Positions 34,302-48,499 are shown, numbered from the stretch's first letter. The stretch is DNA of 64,000 bases from Rhodosporidiobolus odoratus (GCA_034387635.1 JAOANU010000016.1:496001-560000), one strand, 5' to 3'. The notes: generated by a model not told the origin, from the sequence alone. Made by a program: numbers and translations.

Positions 34302-34380
34302 TGACCGCAGAGGGGATTGAACCCTCGACCCTTCGCGAACAACTGTAAAGCGAATATCCTAACGACTAGACCATGCAGCC
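34302..34380 (-). tRNA. tRNA-Val (anticodon UAC by position), with a 6-base intron
   Basis: On the minus strand the sequence folds as a tRNA. The acceptor GGCTGCA pairs with TGCGGTC through two G-U wobbles. D arm: GTCTAGTCGTTAGGAT. Anticodon stem: TTCGC/GCGAA. T arm: GAGGG-TTCAATC-CCCTC, all matched. Between the anticodon stem strands are 13 bases, which fit a 7-base loop TTTACAC plus a 6-base intron at the standard position 37/38, giving anticodon UAC (Val). The D arm resembles fungal tRNA-Glu, so identity is less sure than the tRNA call. A T6 run (34295-34300, plus-strand A's) immediately downstream is a good RNA polymerase III terminator. Confidence 0.8.
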
Positions 34381-35015
34381 ATATTACCACTAAGCTATTT
34401 AGGGTTACAGACAGCACCGCGTCATACAAACAACTATAATCCTTCAGTAAGCCGCGGTACACGGCAGTCGATATTGCGCCACATCAATCGAGTCACGCAC
34501 GGGCCGGAGTCTCAGCAAGCATCTCCCCGGCCAGCCCCGAAAGCAGATGCCTCACCCTGGCCGACCACTAGCCCCGTCTGGAGGGCGGGGTGCCGCCAGG
34601 CTTACCTCGACTCTACTCTCTCTACTCAAGGTAGCTGCGGTCTCAGATGGCATGAGCAGCGTTCTACGCAGTTGTATGTGGGCCTTCTGGGCACGCAGGA
34701 TTACGGGCGGGGATGGATCAGAGAGCACAAATGCGCTAAGCCACCGCTCTTGCCATGTGAAAATGCTTCCCAGTGGAGCTGCGCACTGGATCCAGTCGAG
34801 TCTCTGATGCGCTTCATGGGTCCAAAGATAGCTAGTGAGGCCCATATACTGGCTAACATCTGGTCACATAGAGGGACTACATCGGCCTTCTCAAACCCGA
34901 TTGTCCCGATTTCCCTGACCTCTGTAGACCTGCCACTCTGTAGCACTGCTTGTTATTGTTGCACCAGTTCACTCCAGTTGAAGCAAACACCAAGCACAGA
35001 TAGATTGTCGCAGCT

Positions 35016-35113
35016 AAGCGCTTTGCCCGCTCTGCCCAATGAATCTATGGCGCACCTAAACCTCCTTCCAGTCCTCCTCGTCATCCTCCTCTTCATCCTC
35101 CATCTGGTCCTAG
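35016..35113 (-). pseudogene. Displaced copy of the 3' end of the mitochondrial ATPase gene or a paralogue
   Basis: These bases resemble 38599-38690, the last codons and 3' flank of the ATPase gene. The core gcgcacctaaacctcctt is identical, and on the minus strand both encode a run of Glu/Asp ending KEV-stop (EDDEEDWKEV here, EAEEGKEV in the parent). The match breaks at 35113, exactly where a tRNA remnant and the 219-base repeat begin. Only about 20 codons are present, so it cannot be functional. Confidence 0.65.
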
Positions 35114-35140
35114 ACTTATGAGCCGCTAGACTATACGGCC
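35113..35140 (-). pseudogene. 5' fragment of a tRNA-Val-like gene
   Basis: The minus strand reads GGCCGTATAGTCTAGCGG, identical to the first 18 bases of the remnant at 38003-38071, then loses similarity. It forms the left edge of the first 219-base repeat copy. Confidence 0.6.
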
Positions 35141-35341
35141 ATTTTTTTTACCCTAAGAACAGGAGTTGGATCCAAGATGTCCCTCAGCCTGGTTGCTATG
35201 CTCAGGGCATAGGTCCAGTTGGTCCTGTATTTGCGCCGGCTCAAGAGGCTTTGTGACCAGCAGGAAGGGACTAGAGAGCATCTTTAAGCATAGTGTCAAG
35301 TCTCCCGAGTGGTAGACCACGAAACAATACTGCTTGAGGTG
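35123..35341. repeat. 219-base dispersed direct repeat, copy 1
   Basis: It matches 38054-38272 over 219 bases, same length and orientation, with about seven substitutions by eye. The left end is the 5' part of a tRNA-like sequence plus a T run; the right end is at ...tgcttgaggtg. No terminal inverted repeats or flanking target duplications are obvious. Confidence 0.9.
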
Positions 35342-35840
35342 AGCCAGCTCGCATAGACTAAGGGACCTGAGTGCTTCTTGGCGTACCTGCCTGTTGTGAT
35401 CTTCCAAGGTGTTCCAGAGCCGGTAAGAAGTGCCACAGTAAAGAAGTCTCTCAAGCCAGTGGAAAGAGCTGGCAGTCTTGTCCATGCACAGAGGTTTGGC
35501 CTTCTCAGTCTGGCAAGCTGTCGACTTTCTCCTCAATATCCATGGGAATTGACCCTGCAACATGTTCCAGACAAGGGGGCATGTGCTTTGGAAACTCAGA
35601 GATCAGACTTGGACAGGCAATCTGAATAAACTTGCAGAGGCTGCGTCCAACGCTGTAGCCGCAAGGCTTAGAGAATGCACGCCGACTCCCGATCTGCCGA
35701 AAGACCGGGAAATTGTTCAGCACGGAGCGGGCGCAGCGCGACGGGAGTCAGCTCAGGGCTTGGTGGCCTGAGTTCCTGTCTGTTTCAGGAATTGGCCTGT
35801 TATTTCAGGGCTTTCGGGAAAACGGTAAGACAGGGTATTT

Positions 35841-35894
35841 TATCTCGCAGTAAAGACTTTACAGGGTCTTGTATCTCGCAGTAAAGACTTTACA
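35841..35894 (+). repeat. 31-base tandem repeat, about 1.7 copies
   Basis: The string tatctcgcagtaaagacttt begins at 35841 and again at 35872, and the match continues for 23 bases. It lies outside any gene. Confidence 0.85.
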
Positions 35895-38002
35895 AGGGAT
35901 GGACTGAGCACTTGTGCTACATCAAGGGTCCACTCGTTGCTTGTCCAGGTGTATGGCCAGTAACAGAAATAGGGAATAATAGTAGGTTTTCTGGCCTTCT
36001 CAGCCGGGAATTCCAGCTGTTACTTTGTACTCTCCAAGGGTGCTGTGTCATTGCAGCTTGCGAGTCCTAAACCGAGGTGCTTGGAATGAGCCTTCCAAAA
36101 AAACAGTTACTCACGAAGCCGCTGTGCTAGCTAGACTCGGGTCAGGGTTGATGCAAGGAGCACCGTCTTCAAGCCGGTTGGCGAGGACAGATTACTTGCA
36201 AGGAAGTCGGAGGGAAGGATGCCTGAGCGAAGGCGAGGGCGGACAGAAACCAACAGACAATGATGCGGGAAGCAAGGTGCTAGACTTTGCAAGCTACAAT
36301 GCCCCCGTACTTCAAGGCCCTTTTCTATGCCTCCACTTGTTTCTCCTTGCTGTACTGCCATACTCTGTTCCCCAGGTCTTGGCACCCTCCTGTGAGCGAT
36401 AGTATGGTCCCGCAACACTGGAGGATTGGAATGTTGAGTGAAGGATGAAGTGGCAGCTTTGACATCCCGGGTGTTGTCTTCTCTTCTTCTCTTTCTCTAG
36501 CTAGCAGCAGCTAGGGTTTCATCACTATCACTTCGGCTTCCGGCTCCTTCTGTCCCAACAGCAAGACTATACTCTTTCTGTTGGCAACACAGCCTCTCTT
36601 CGGGCCGACATTGCATTGCTGGTTCCATCACAAGGCAGTTGCAATTTTGCATGCATAACCTGAGTTGCCTGATAAGATAACTGGACACATGGCCACAGCA
36701 GAGCTCTACAGGTCGTTCATTGTATCGGCCTTCATTGGCAGCAGCTTTAGTCCCTTGACGTGTCCCCACAGCAAACTGCATCTGTTCCTTTTGAGCCCTG
36801 ACTACCCAGAGACCCTTGTCACAGCACGTGAAGAGACCTGTCTATGTGCTAGAGTAACACCCTAGAGACACACCTAGCGACTTGTACAGTTGGCGGTTAA
36901 TCAGGCTGTCAAAAGATGGGGTGTGCAAGTTGCCAGTTGTCTGGGGCAGTGTTGGCCTACTTGTCTGCCTTGTATCGCCTCTGCAGGGAGGTATGTTCAT
37001 CACCAACGTGTCACTCAGAGTTGCCTGGGTGTACCGGGGCCCAGGTAAGAATAAGGAAAAGCAAATGTCAAGAAGACATTGAGGTTTACCGTGTGTTGCC
37101 TGGAACGATAGGTCAAATTGTCTGCTCTTCTTGCCAAGAAGGGAGTATGTCACACTGAAGAGGGTGCTTGCAGCATGTATAACTTGGTAGGAAGAGATTT
37201 TTCTTCAGCATGGCTTCCAAGGGTCCGTGATTCTGAGGGCGTGTGTAGGGAGTGAGAGAGAGCAGTTGTCAAGCCAAGCAAGAAGCCTTTCTGGATCCGT
37301 AAGCGAGAGAAGTGTGAGGTTGTGGAACCTCACTGTGTGAGACCTCATGCTGGCTTCTCGCGATGAAGACAAATGAGGCTGATCCTTATGCTAACACCTC
37401 TCTCTGAGCTCTTGGCTAGGCAGAGGTGCTCTTCTGTTTGGCTTTCTCCCACCTGCCATCCCATGCAAGCATCTAGACACATACATCCGACAAGCCACTG
37501 AAGGCACGGGAGAGGCAGTTTCCTCCCTCACTTTTTGTCCTCGCCGGCTGAACAAAAAAGGCTTTCCCGCTGTGGCTGCCTCAATCACTCTCTCTACAGG
37601 CTGAGCAACGGTCCACTGTCTCAACACCTCTACGTCTATACCCGCTTGGGGACTCTCTCGGTGCCATCGACTAGATGTGAGGGCTTCAATGAAGCCCATA
37701 TTAGCTAGCCACTCTCCTTCTCTACTCTCTTCCCCTTGATTGCTCCTGATTCACCCCTTCCTGTGATGAGGCACAGGAGTACGGCTGTGGGATAGTCCGA
37801 GTCAATCGAGAAGGCTGATACTCGAAAGACATGCTTGCTGGCGGTTGCCAGGCAGAATGAGAAGTGTGGACTGCGAAACATCGTCACAAGCAGCTGATGG
37901 TAGTATTGTCACCCAGAATTGGCTTCAGCGTCTACTTCAAGCCGTTCCAGAGGCGAGGTTATGAGGAAGAGGGGGAAAGTGACCCACAAGCACGTTTTAC
38001 TG

Positions 38003-38071
38003 GCTGAACCCTCGACCTTCTCCGTTCAGAAAGTGTAAAGGAGACGTCATAAACCGCTAGACTATACGGCC
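38003..38071 (-). pseudogene. tRNA-Val(UAC)-like gene truncated in the T arm
   Basis: The minus strand starts GGCCGTA, then a D arm TAGTCTAGCGGTTTATGA, anticodon stem TCTCC/GGAGA, loop TTTACA with a 9-base intron (ctttctgaa) before the final loop C, and the 5' T-stem and loop GAGGGTTCA. The 3' T-stem (CCCTC) and acceptor strand are absent, and no T-run terminator follows. It once was an intron-containing tRNA-Val(UAC). Its 5' 18 bases are part of the 219-base repeat. Confidence 0.7.
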
Positions 38072-38272
38072 AATTTTTTTACCCTAAGAACAGGAGTTGC
38101 ATCTAAGAAGTCCCTTAACCTGGTTGCTATGCTCAGGGCATAGGTCCAGTTGGTCCTGTATCTGCGCCGGCTCAAGAGGCTTTGTGACCAGCAGGAAGGG
38201 ACTAGAGAGCATCTTTAAGCATAGTGTCAAGTCTCCCGAGTGGTAGACCACGAAACAATACTGCTTGAGGTG
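38054..38272. repeat. 219-base dispersed direct repeat, copy 2
   Basis: Partner of 35123-35341. Here the left end continues into a longer tRNA remnant, which suggests this copy keeps more of the original junction between the repeat and a tRNA gene. Confidence 0.9.
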
Positions 38273-38634
38273 CACCAGATAACCTCGAATATGGACAAAA
38301 ATGGCGCCTGGCGCACCCGTCCATACTCAGACAGGCTATAGTCCCGGATATCAGGCGATGTGAACTTTAGCACGGGATAGCCCGCCGCGGTCGACGAAAC
38401 AGTCGCTGTCAAGAAGCAGTCAGTTTTGGCCTTCTCAAACCTGAGTGTAGCGTTTTCTCCCGAACTTTGACGCAGAACTACCGCATGAAGCCCCGCCCAT
38501 TGCCATCACACCATCACACCGCCTTTGAAAGCAATCACCGATCCCTCACAGCGTACGAGGAACGGCCCAGCCGAGCTAGTTTTGCATATCCATGCACAAA
38601 GCGCTCTTCGCACCCCGCCCATACAGTGGCGCAC

Positions 38635-41600
38635 CTAAACCTCCTTCCCCTCCTCCGCCTCCTCCTGATCATCGTCATCCTTCTTCTCGTCCTCGGGTCT
38701 GAGGTTCCCAATCCTGAGCCGGAGGAACCCACCGAGGTCGGCACCTCCGGTTTTGACGGTGAGTTCGCTGCGCACAATACCCGAGTCAGCGAGGTGCAAC
38801 GCGGATGAGAGAGGGACAGAGGAAGAAGAGAAAAAGGACGAACCTGGTACGGTGCAGCGACTCGATTTCGTCGATTCGGTCGCGGACAGAGTCGAGCTAC
38901 AAACACGCGAAGAAAGACGGGATCAGCAAATAGTTTCTCGGCTTCGCCTTCATCGCCGCGAGTACCGAGGCACTATGCCTTCGACCCCAGAAGTAAGGAA
39001 AGGAGGACCCACCCTCTCCTGGAACCCTTCCTGAGCGACAATCTCCTTGAAAGCCGAAAGCATCAACCTCGAGTCGGGGCGGACGTTGTGGAATCGATCG
39101 ACGTTGATGACATGCCACGAATCGAGGTCGACGATGTAGTCGGCTCGGGTCATGACTTGTCGCTATGGGATTCGAACGAGAGTGAAGTCGGGAAGAGGTC
39201 AAGCAGAAGGGGAACGACAATTCAGAGTCAGCTGAAGTCACGTTGCGCACACAAGCCCAGACAGTCGTAGTAGTAAAAGACTTGCCGCCTCCCGATACGT
39301 CGCCTTCGGATCCAATTCATCCGGCAAAGCATTAAGCAGATCCAGCTCGAGCGCATCCTCGACCTCTTCATCATTGTGCGGCTGGGATTCCTCAAACTTT
39401 TCCAAAGCGAGCGCGACGAGAGGTTCAGAAGATTTGGCCACTTCGGCGAGGTGTTGGAAGAGGAGCTGCTCAGGTCATGTGAGAGGTCAGGTTTGAACGC
39501 GACGGCAGAGGGACATCGGCAGACGCACGTGGGAACAAGAGGCAACCTTCTGCTCGTCCATCACATCGTCGTCGCAGTCGACAATGAGTCCGAGCCTGCA
39601 TTCAAGTGTCAAGGCGCAAAGAGGGCGATGCAAAGGGGATCAACCGCAAGTCAGTCAACTTCCTCTAGCCTTCAAGCTATACTCAGCGTGAAGCAGAGTA
39701 GCTCTCACCTCGAGAGCAACCACTGCTTCTCCTCCTGCACCAAATCCCTCGCCGCCTCTTCCATATCCTCCCTCCCCACAATCTTACTCAAGAAGCTCAG
39801 CCTGCCGCCAATCAAATCCCAGATCCTCAAGCTCTCAGCACGTGTTGTCGGAGGCGCAGAAGGGTAGTAGTTTGCATGAGTGCCGGAGAGGTAGGTATGC
39901 GTTTCGAAGGGGGTCAGATCTCGGATGGAGAGGACGTGCATGCGGGTTGCGGAACGGCGGAGGTGAGCATAGGTGTGGAAGTTATCGGTGAGGAAGACCT
40001 GCGAGCGAGCGATAGTGAGATACTAGATCAGCAGAGTTGACGCGAGACTGCGCACCATGGTAAGGACTCCAGCGGCGGCCCTGGACAAGGATGAAAAAGG
40101 TCAGCATGGGAGGAAACTAAGGACCACGAGCTAGCACACACCACGCTTCTGCTCGTTGTTGCAGCATGTGCAGCAGCGCATGCCCGTCTTCGTCATCGTG
40201 GATAAAGTGCGCATTCTGGATGATCATGACCATAGGTCGATTCCGTCGACGACGATACCGGATGGCCACCTGAGAACAGCCTACGATAAGCGATAGTGAT
40301 TTCTGCAGATGGGCCCAAGAGCCGAGAGTGCGAGAGGCGCATACCTTTTCGAGTTTTGCTAGTGCTCGCTCGATATCCAGCACTGGTCCCGCTTCCCGAG
40401 GTTCTCTGCGCTGAAAGAGACCCGCGAAGGAGTCCTGTTGCAATGTGAAGCATCGGTGTTAACAGGTACTTCGGATCGATGGTTGTAACAAATGTACAAG
40501 GGGAGAATGCTCACCTCGTGGAATTCAAAGTCGAGGGCTTTCCCTAACCGCAAACGGAAGACTCTGTGTAGACAGTGAGACGGGCGGAAGAATGGCAAGG
40601 GAGCGTGCGGGCATGGGAAGTGCCGACAGTCAGTCCCGCATACTTCCTTCCAACCTTTCTTCCCCGCCGCCTCGACTGCAGCGGAAAAAAGGAACATACT
40701 CGGGGTCCTCGTGCGCCTCGAGCATCGCACAACCATCAGCAGCGTTATTGATCATGGCCTAGAGAGCAAGCGAGGGGGGCGGAAGGGCGTCAGTACTAAG
40801 TCTTCGTATTTTCCGCCAAGAAGGGAGACAGCGCCGAAAACAGCAGGGCTTACATCCATCAGCATGCTGGTCTTTCCCACGCCCTTCGGGCCCATCATCA
40901 AGAGGTCTGCGCATCGACTCGCGGTGAGCAGAGGGTAGCATGGTAAGTCCGGGCCGGGCCCAAGAGAACAGAAAATCGCGCACACTCGCCGGTGACTGCG
41001 AGAAAGCACGGGGTCAGCTGGGCTAGATAGATAAGACTGAGACGCACGTACTCTCTCCATTGATGATTTTGTCGATGTAGTCCTGCTCCTTCCTTCTGAC
41101 CCGCCCTTTCTTCGTCTTGCCATCCGGATCGCGGGCGGAAGCAGTTGCCAATTCGAGGACGGGGTCGTAGCCCGGAGCAAACGCGCGTTCCATCTTGCGA
41201 AGGACATCGTACTTGTACCAGTAGTGGTAGCAGAGGCCGGCACCGGCTAGGAGGGCGATGCCTGAGAGGAACAGGGCGAGGAGGTAGCATTTTCAGGGTC
41301 AGCTTTTGGCGGCGCCGGGCGTAATGAAGCGATGAAGAAGACAGGTAGCGGTGAAGAGTCTGAGAGAGAGCGCGACGTACCTGCTCCGGTTGCGAGTGCG
41401 CTCTCAAAGGCGGCTCTTGGCCCTCCACCGCCCGCACCATTGCCTTTATTCCCTCCGCCTTCTCGTCCACCTCCTTGACCTCCTTTGTTGCTACGCTCGT
41501 GGGCCTCGTCTCTAGAATCTGCGCTGAAGTCGAGCTGAGTTGCATCTTGGAATGAAAATTGAGGAGCGACTTGGTTGTTTGCGATGGTCCGAGAGGAGAA

Positions 41601-41669
41601 GAAGGGGACGCTGCGGGCGGGCTGACGACGGAGGGAAGCGCGCAGGAAGGAGCTTGAGAGTCCAAGCAT
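38635..41669 (-). CDS. Mitochondrial P-loop (AAA-type) ATPase with C-terminal winged-helix-like region
   Basis: It resembles fungal mitochondrial P-loop ATPases annotated as AAA/ATPase_2 proteins; the precise function is unknown to me. Residues 1-30 (MLGLSSSFLRASLRRQPARSV) are an Arg-rich, acid-free mitochondrial presequence. A Gly/Asn-rich stretch (GGQGGGREGGGNKGNG) and a hydrophobic segment (ALLAGAGLCYHYWYK) suggest an inner-membrane anchor. Walker A is GPKGVGKTSML (near 40890). The Walker B position reads PMVMIIQNAHFI, lacking the usual acidic DE. Later exons (MHVLSIRDLTPFETHTYL; GGRLSFLSKIVGREDMEEAA; YIVDLDSWHVINVDRFHNV) complete the ATPase and C-terminal domains. The tail is acidic (EDEKKDDDDQEEAEEGKEV-stop). 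It lies 168 bases from PMR1, divergently. The exon count is about nine. Confidence 0.8.
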
Positions 41670-41837
41670 GCTGATATAGCTATGCCCAGTCTACCCTAGA
41701 CCCTCTTGAGTGTAATCGAGGAATGCTAAGGTTGAACAAGTGATGTAGATTCCCGCGTCTGCTCCCGCTACTGTAAGTCTCTACTGGTCAGTCTGCTACA
41801 AACACGCGCGTCAGAGTGGACAGTGGCATAGTTCGAT

Positions 41838-45676
<3,839 letters not shown>

Positions 45677-45883
45677 CTTCACAACTCCTTCTCCCCGCGG
45701 GCTGGCAGAGCGCGGTCCCATGATCCTGGCTTGGGCATCAATATCATCCATTTCCGCATAATCGTGCTTATCCGGTGGTGTTGCCTAAAAAGCGAGAGAA
45801 CAGGGACCAGGGAATAGACAAACGACTGAACAGGCGAAGTTGCAAATCCGTACGCGCACTGCCACGTTCCCCCGACTTCTCAT

Positions 45884-47804
45884 CTAGAGCGTGAAGATAG
45901 TCTCAAGTTCATACTCATCCACAGCCGCCCATTTCTTCCGGGAGGCTTCCTTCCGTCTTTCCGTTTCCTGCCCCTCGCAAGGCCGGTGGCTCAGGACCTG
46001 ATTCTTGGGCGGGGGAAATAGAAGAAGAAGGGGCCAAACACTTACCGAATTTACCTCGTCGATGCTGCTTCTTCGCTTCTTCTTCCTCGGCTTTCGTGAG
46101 CTCTTCCCAGCTGCAACGGTCTTCTTGCCCACAGGCCGAGAGGTGGGACGCCTATGACGGGGTGAGGAGAAGAGCCTGTTCGAGCCAGGTTCAGCTCGTA
46201 CGGAACGTTGCGGGGCGAGAAACTGAAGCCCAACGCACTCGTAGTCCGTCTCCGCTTCAGACGCATCCTCCTCTGCCTCCTCCCGTTCTTCCTCGTCATC
46301 TGAATCGCCAGCTTCCCTACCCCTCTTCGGAAGAGTAGCAGTCCGAAAGACCTTCCTCCGCTTCGGTAACATTTCCATCAATTCTCTAGTCGTGATCGTC
46401 TCATCCACGACGGAGGAAGAATCACTCGCGCCCAAATTGTCGTCGTCGCGCGCGTGAGGGCGTTTCTTGCCCTTCTTCTTCTTTCCCTTGTGCTGGTTCG
46501 ACCTTCCGTCTGGCTCAGCAATAGGCGTACTCCGGCAGTGTTCCGAGAGAATGTCAGAAGGAGAGCGAGAAGCGGGCCCACGGAGAGGGGAAGAAATGGC
46601 AGCGGCTATAGAAGGCGAAGCCGGGGGTTGGTGTGCTCGAGTTTTCGTGGGTTGCTTCTGCTTTCCCCTCCCTTCTTCTTCTTCCTCCTCCCGCCCCGGC
46701 AGTGGTTGTGCATGGTACTCTTGCTGCACGAGCTCGCGATCGACGTCCGTACCGCTGACTTGGGGTGCGATCCCTTTCCTCCACTCTTCCACTCTGCCCC
46801 GCTCGCTGGCTCCCCTAATTGACGCTGGAGTGTTCTCCTTGTACGTGACTTGGTCAGCTCGGGTATAGGCTGAAAGGGTGGAAGGCTTGCGCCGTGCCCT
46901 CGTAGTCGTCGAGGCTAACTCTTGGGGATGCGACTGGGATTGAGGTGGATGAGAAGGGCAAGGAGGGAGAGAAAGTTGGTTCTGCGAAGTACCGCTGCGA
47001 GTTGGGCGTAGAGGAAGACGGGAGGAACTAGCTACAGGATGGGCTTGAGCGTTAGATGAAGCGAGGGAAAAGGCAGAGGGAGGAAGACCCGCGGGTTGGC
47101 CAGCAGGCAGAGGTGCGGTAAAGGCGGTACCGGCGGCCGGGCGGGAGAACGCGAGAGCATGGCCAGCACCGAGTTGGGAGTGTGTCGTCGAAGCTCGAGA
47201 GCGTTGGCCTGCTACTTCTGGCTGTTGATTCTGCCGAGCCGCTTCATCTGCAGCTCGTTTGGCTCGGCCCGCCAGGGCAATCTCGGGCACGACAAGCTCG
47301 GCATCGGAGAGAGCGTCGGCGTAGGTAATGTCTGACTCGGTCGAAGGGGAGGCGGGGGATGTAAGTCGCTGTAGTGCAGGGGAGCGGGAGGAAAAGGTGC
47401 GAGAAAGGAGAGGACGCGGTGAGCGAGATGCTGCGGCGGCAGCTTGTTGCGGCGCAGGCTTCGCATGCTGCGAGACACTGGGTGACACTGAGCGTCGTGC
47501 GGCCGAGTCTGTGGCTTGCAGTGCTTCGGTTGCCCATTCCCCCACCTCATCGTTGGCCATCTCGCCGCTTCCATGGCCTCCTAGGTCGGCAAGTCCAAGC
47601 GAGGGGTCGCGAAACGGTCGCAGTACTTCTACGAGACTCGATGCACGACTTATCGGTCTCTTCAGAGCGTGTACGGCGAGGTTGGCTGTGGAATGGAAAG
47701 TGAGTTGAAATCGAGGAGAAGAGCGAGCGAGGGCAGTACTGACGGGTGTTGCTGCGGGTCGTTCTGCTGTGTGCAGCCTTGCTCTTTACAGGATTAGCAG
47801 GCAT
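45884..47804 (-). CDS. Disordered basic/acidic nuclear-type protein, unknown family
   Basis: I do not recognise it. Exon 1 (MPANPVKSKAAHSRTTRSNT, from 47804) splices at GTCAGT to an exon beginning PNLAVHALKRPISRASSLVEVLRPF, which runs in frame through MANDEVGEWATEALQ and on to 45884. Most of the roughly 600 residues are Ser/Pro/Ala/Arg-rich and look disordered. Recognisable spots: a Glu run (GREEEEEEG), a Lys-rich nuclear-signal-like KGKKKKGKKRPHARDDD, ETITTRELMEMLPKRRKVF, an acidic block (DSDDEEEREEAEEDASEAETD), KPRKKKRRSSIDE, and a conserved-looking C-terminus KKWAAVDEYELETIFTL. A 48-base GTAAGT...AATCAG segment near 46000 is probably an in-frame intron; reading through it adds 16 hydrophobic residues. 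The pattern suggests a chromatin or spindle protein, by inference only. Confidence 0.7.
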
Positions 47805-47905
47805 CTATGGTTACAGCAATAGTCGGGAAGCAACTCTGAACTGTCTCCTCTTTCCCGTTCACCTCGCTTGGTCTGCCCTCGACTCTCACTTGGAGAAACA
47901 CAAGC

Positions 47906-48499
47906 ATGCGAATTTCAGTCCTATCGGTCCTCGCTGTACGTTTCCACCCTCTTTATCCTTGCTGTCGCGCGCTGACCCCTTTGCTCCTCCAGCTCCTCCC
48001 CTTCCTCTCCCTCGCCGCTGAACTTCCCTCGACCACTGCGGCCGCTCCCTCCTCCGTTGCGTCATCCTCGGTCGCATCTAGCTCGGCGGCGAGCGGTAGT
48101 GCATCAGCCAGCGGAAGCGGAACTACCGCCGCCCCTTCTTCAACCTCAGCCCAGTTAATCACCACCCAGTCCCTCATCACCTCGGGCAACTCGACCCGCA
48201 CCGTCAACGTCACCATCACCAGTGGTGCCTCGTCAGCTAGCTCGACTCACGCGGCCAATCTCACTACCGCCTCGGTTCCCGCTGGCTTGCAAAGCGGCAT
48301 CACGGCCTACGCTCCGGGGGCTTCGGCCAGCGGCGTAGCGTTGGGTCCAGATGACAGGTATGCCATCTCTTCTGCTCTTATGGATTATCTACTCACATTG
48401 ATATCGTTCCGCAGCTACATCGCTGCCGCGGGCAGGGTAGACGTGACGATTTGGGCGGGAGTTGGCGCGGCGGCACTTGGACTGGCGGCAATGCTTTGA
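47906..48499 (+). CDS. Ser/Thr-rich GPI-type cell-surface protein
   Basis: A small secreted protein of three exons. Exon 1 (MRISVLSVLA) splices to LLPFLSLAAELPSTT, forming the signal peptide with likely cleavage after AA or AE. The middle is almost wholly Ser, Ala, Thr and Gly (SSVASSSVASSSAASGSASASGS), with several N-glycosylation sequons (NSTR, NVTI, NLTT). After the last intron (GTATGC...CCGCAG) the tail is SYIAAAGRVDVTIWAGVGAAALGLAAML-stop: a small-residue site then a hydrophobic tail, the layout of a GPI-attachment signal. It probably becomes a heavily O-mannosylated wall protein. It is divergent from the gene at 47804, only about 100 bases away. No enzyme domain is visible. Confidence 0.8.
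   Translation: MRISVLSVLAVRFHPLYPCCRALTPLLLQLLPFLSLAAELPSTTAAAPSSVASSSVASSSAASGSASASGSGTTAAPSSTSAQLITTQSLITSGNSTRTVNVTITSGASSASSTHAANLTTASVPAGLQSGITAYAPGASASGVALGPDDRYAISSALMDYLLTLISFRSYIAAAGRVDVTIWAGVGAAALGLAAML

Larger units (their letters stand above)
34381..38634. other. Gene-poor island, right part, with repeats
   Basis: About 4.2 kb with no supportable protein gene. It contains the displaced ATPase 3' end (35016-35113), two copies of the 219-base repeat, two tRNA remnants, a 31-base tandem repeat and five copies of GGCCTTCTCA(A), each described separately. The frames at 35153-35563 (-) and 38084-38275 (-) are both made open by the same 219-base repeat and share a peptide, but have no recognisable domain. 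Confidence 0.5.

Noticed and set aside
35153..35563. 136-residue minus-strand ORF sharing a peptide with the ORF at 38084-38275
   Set aside because: The shared peptide comes only from the 219-base repeat; substitutions show no coding bias that I can see and there is no known domain.
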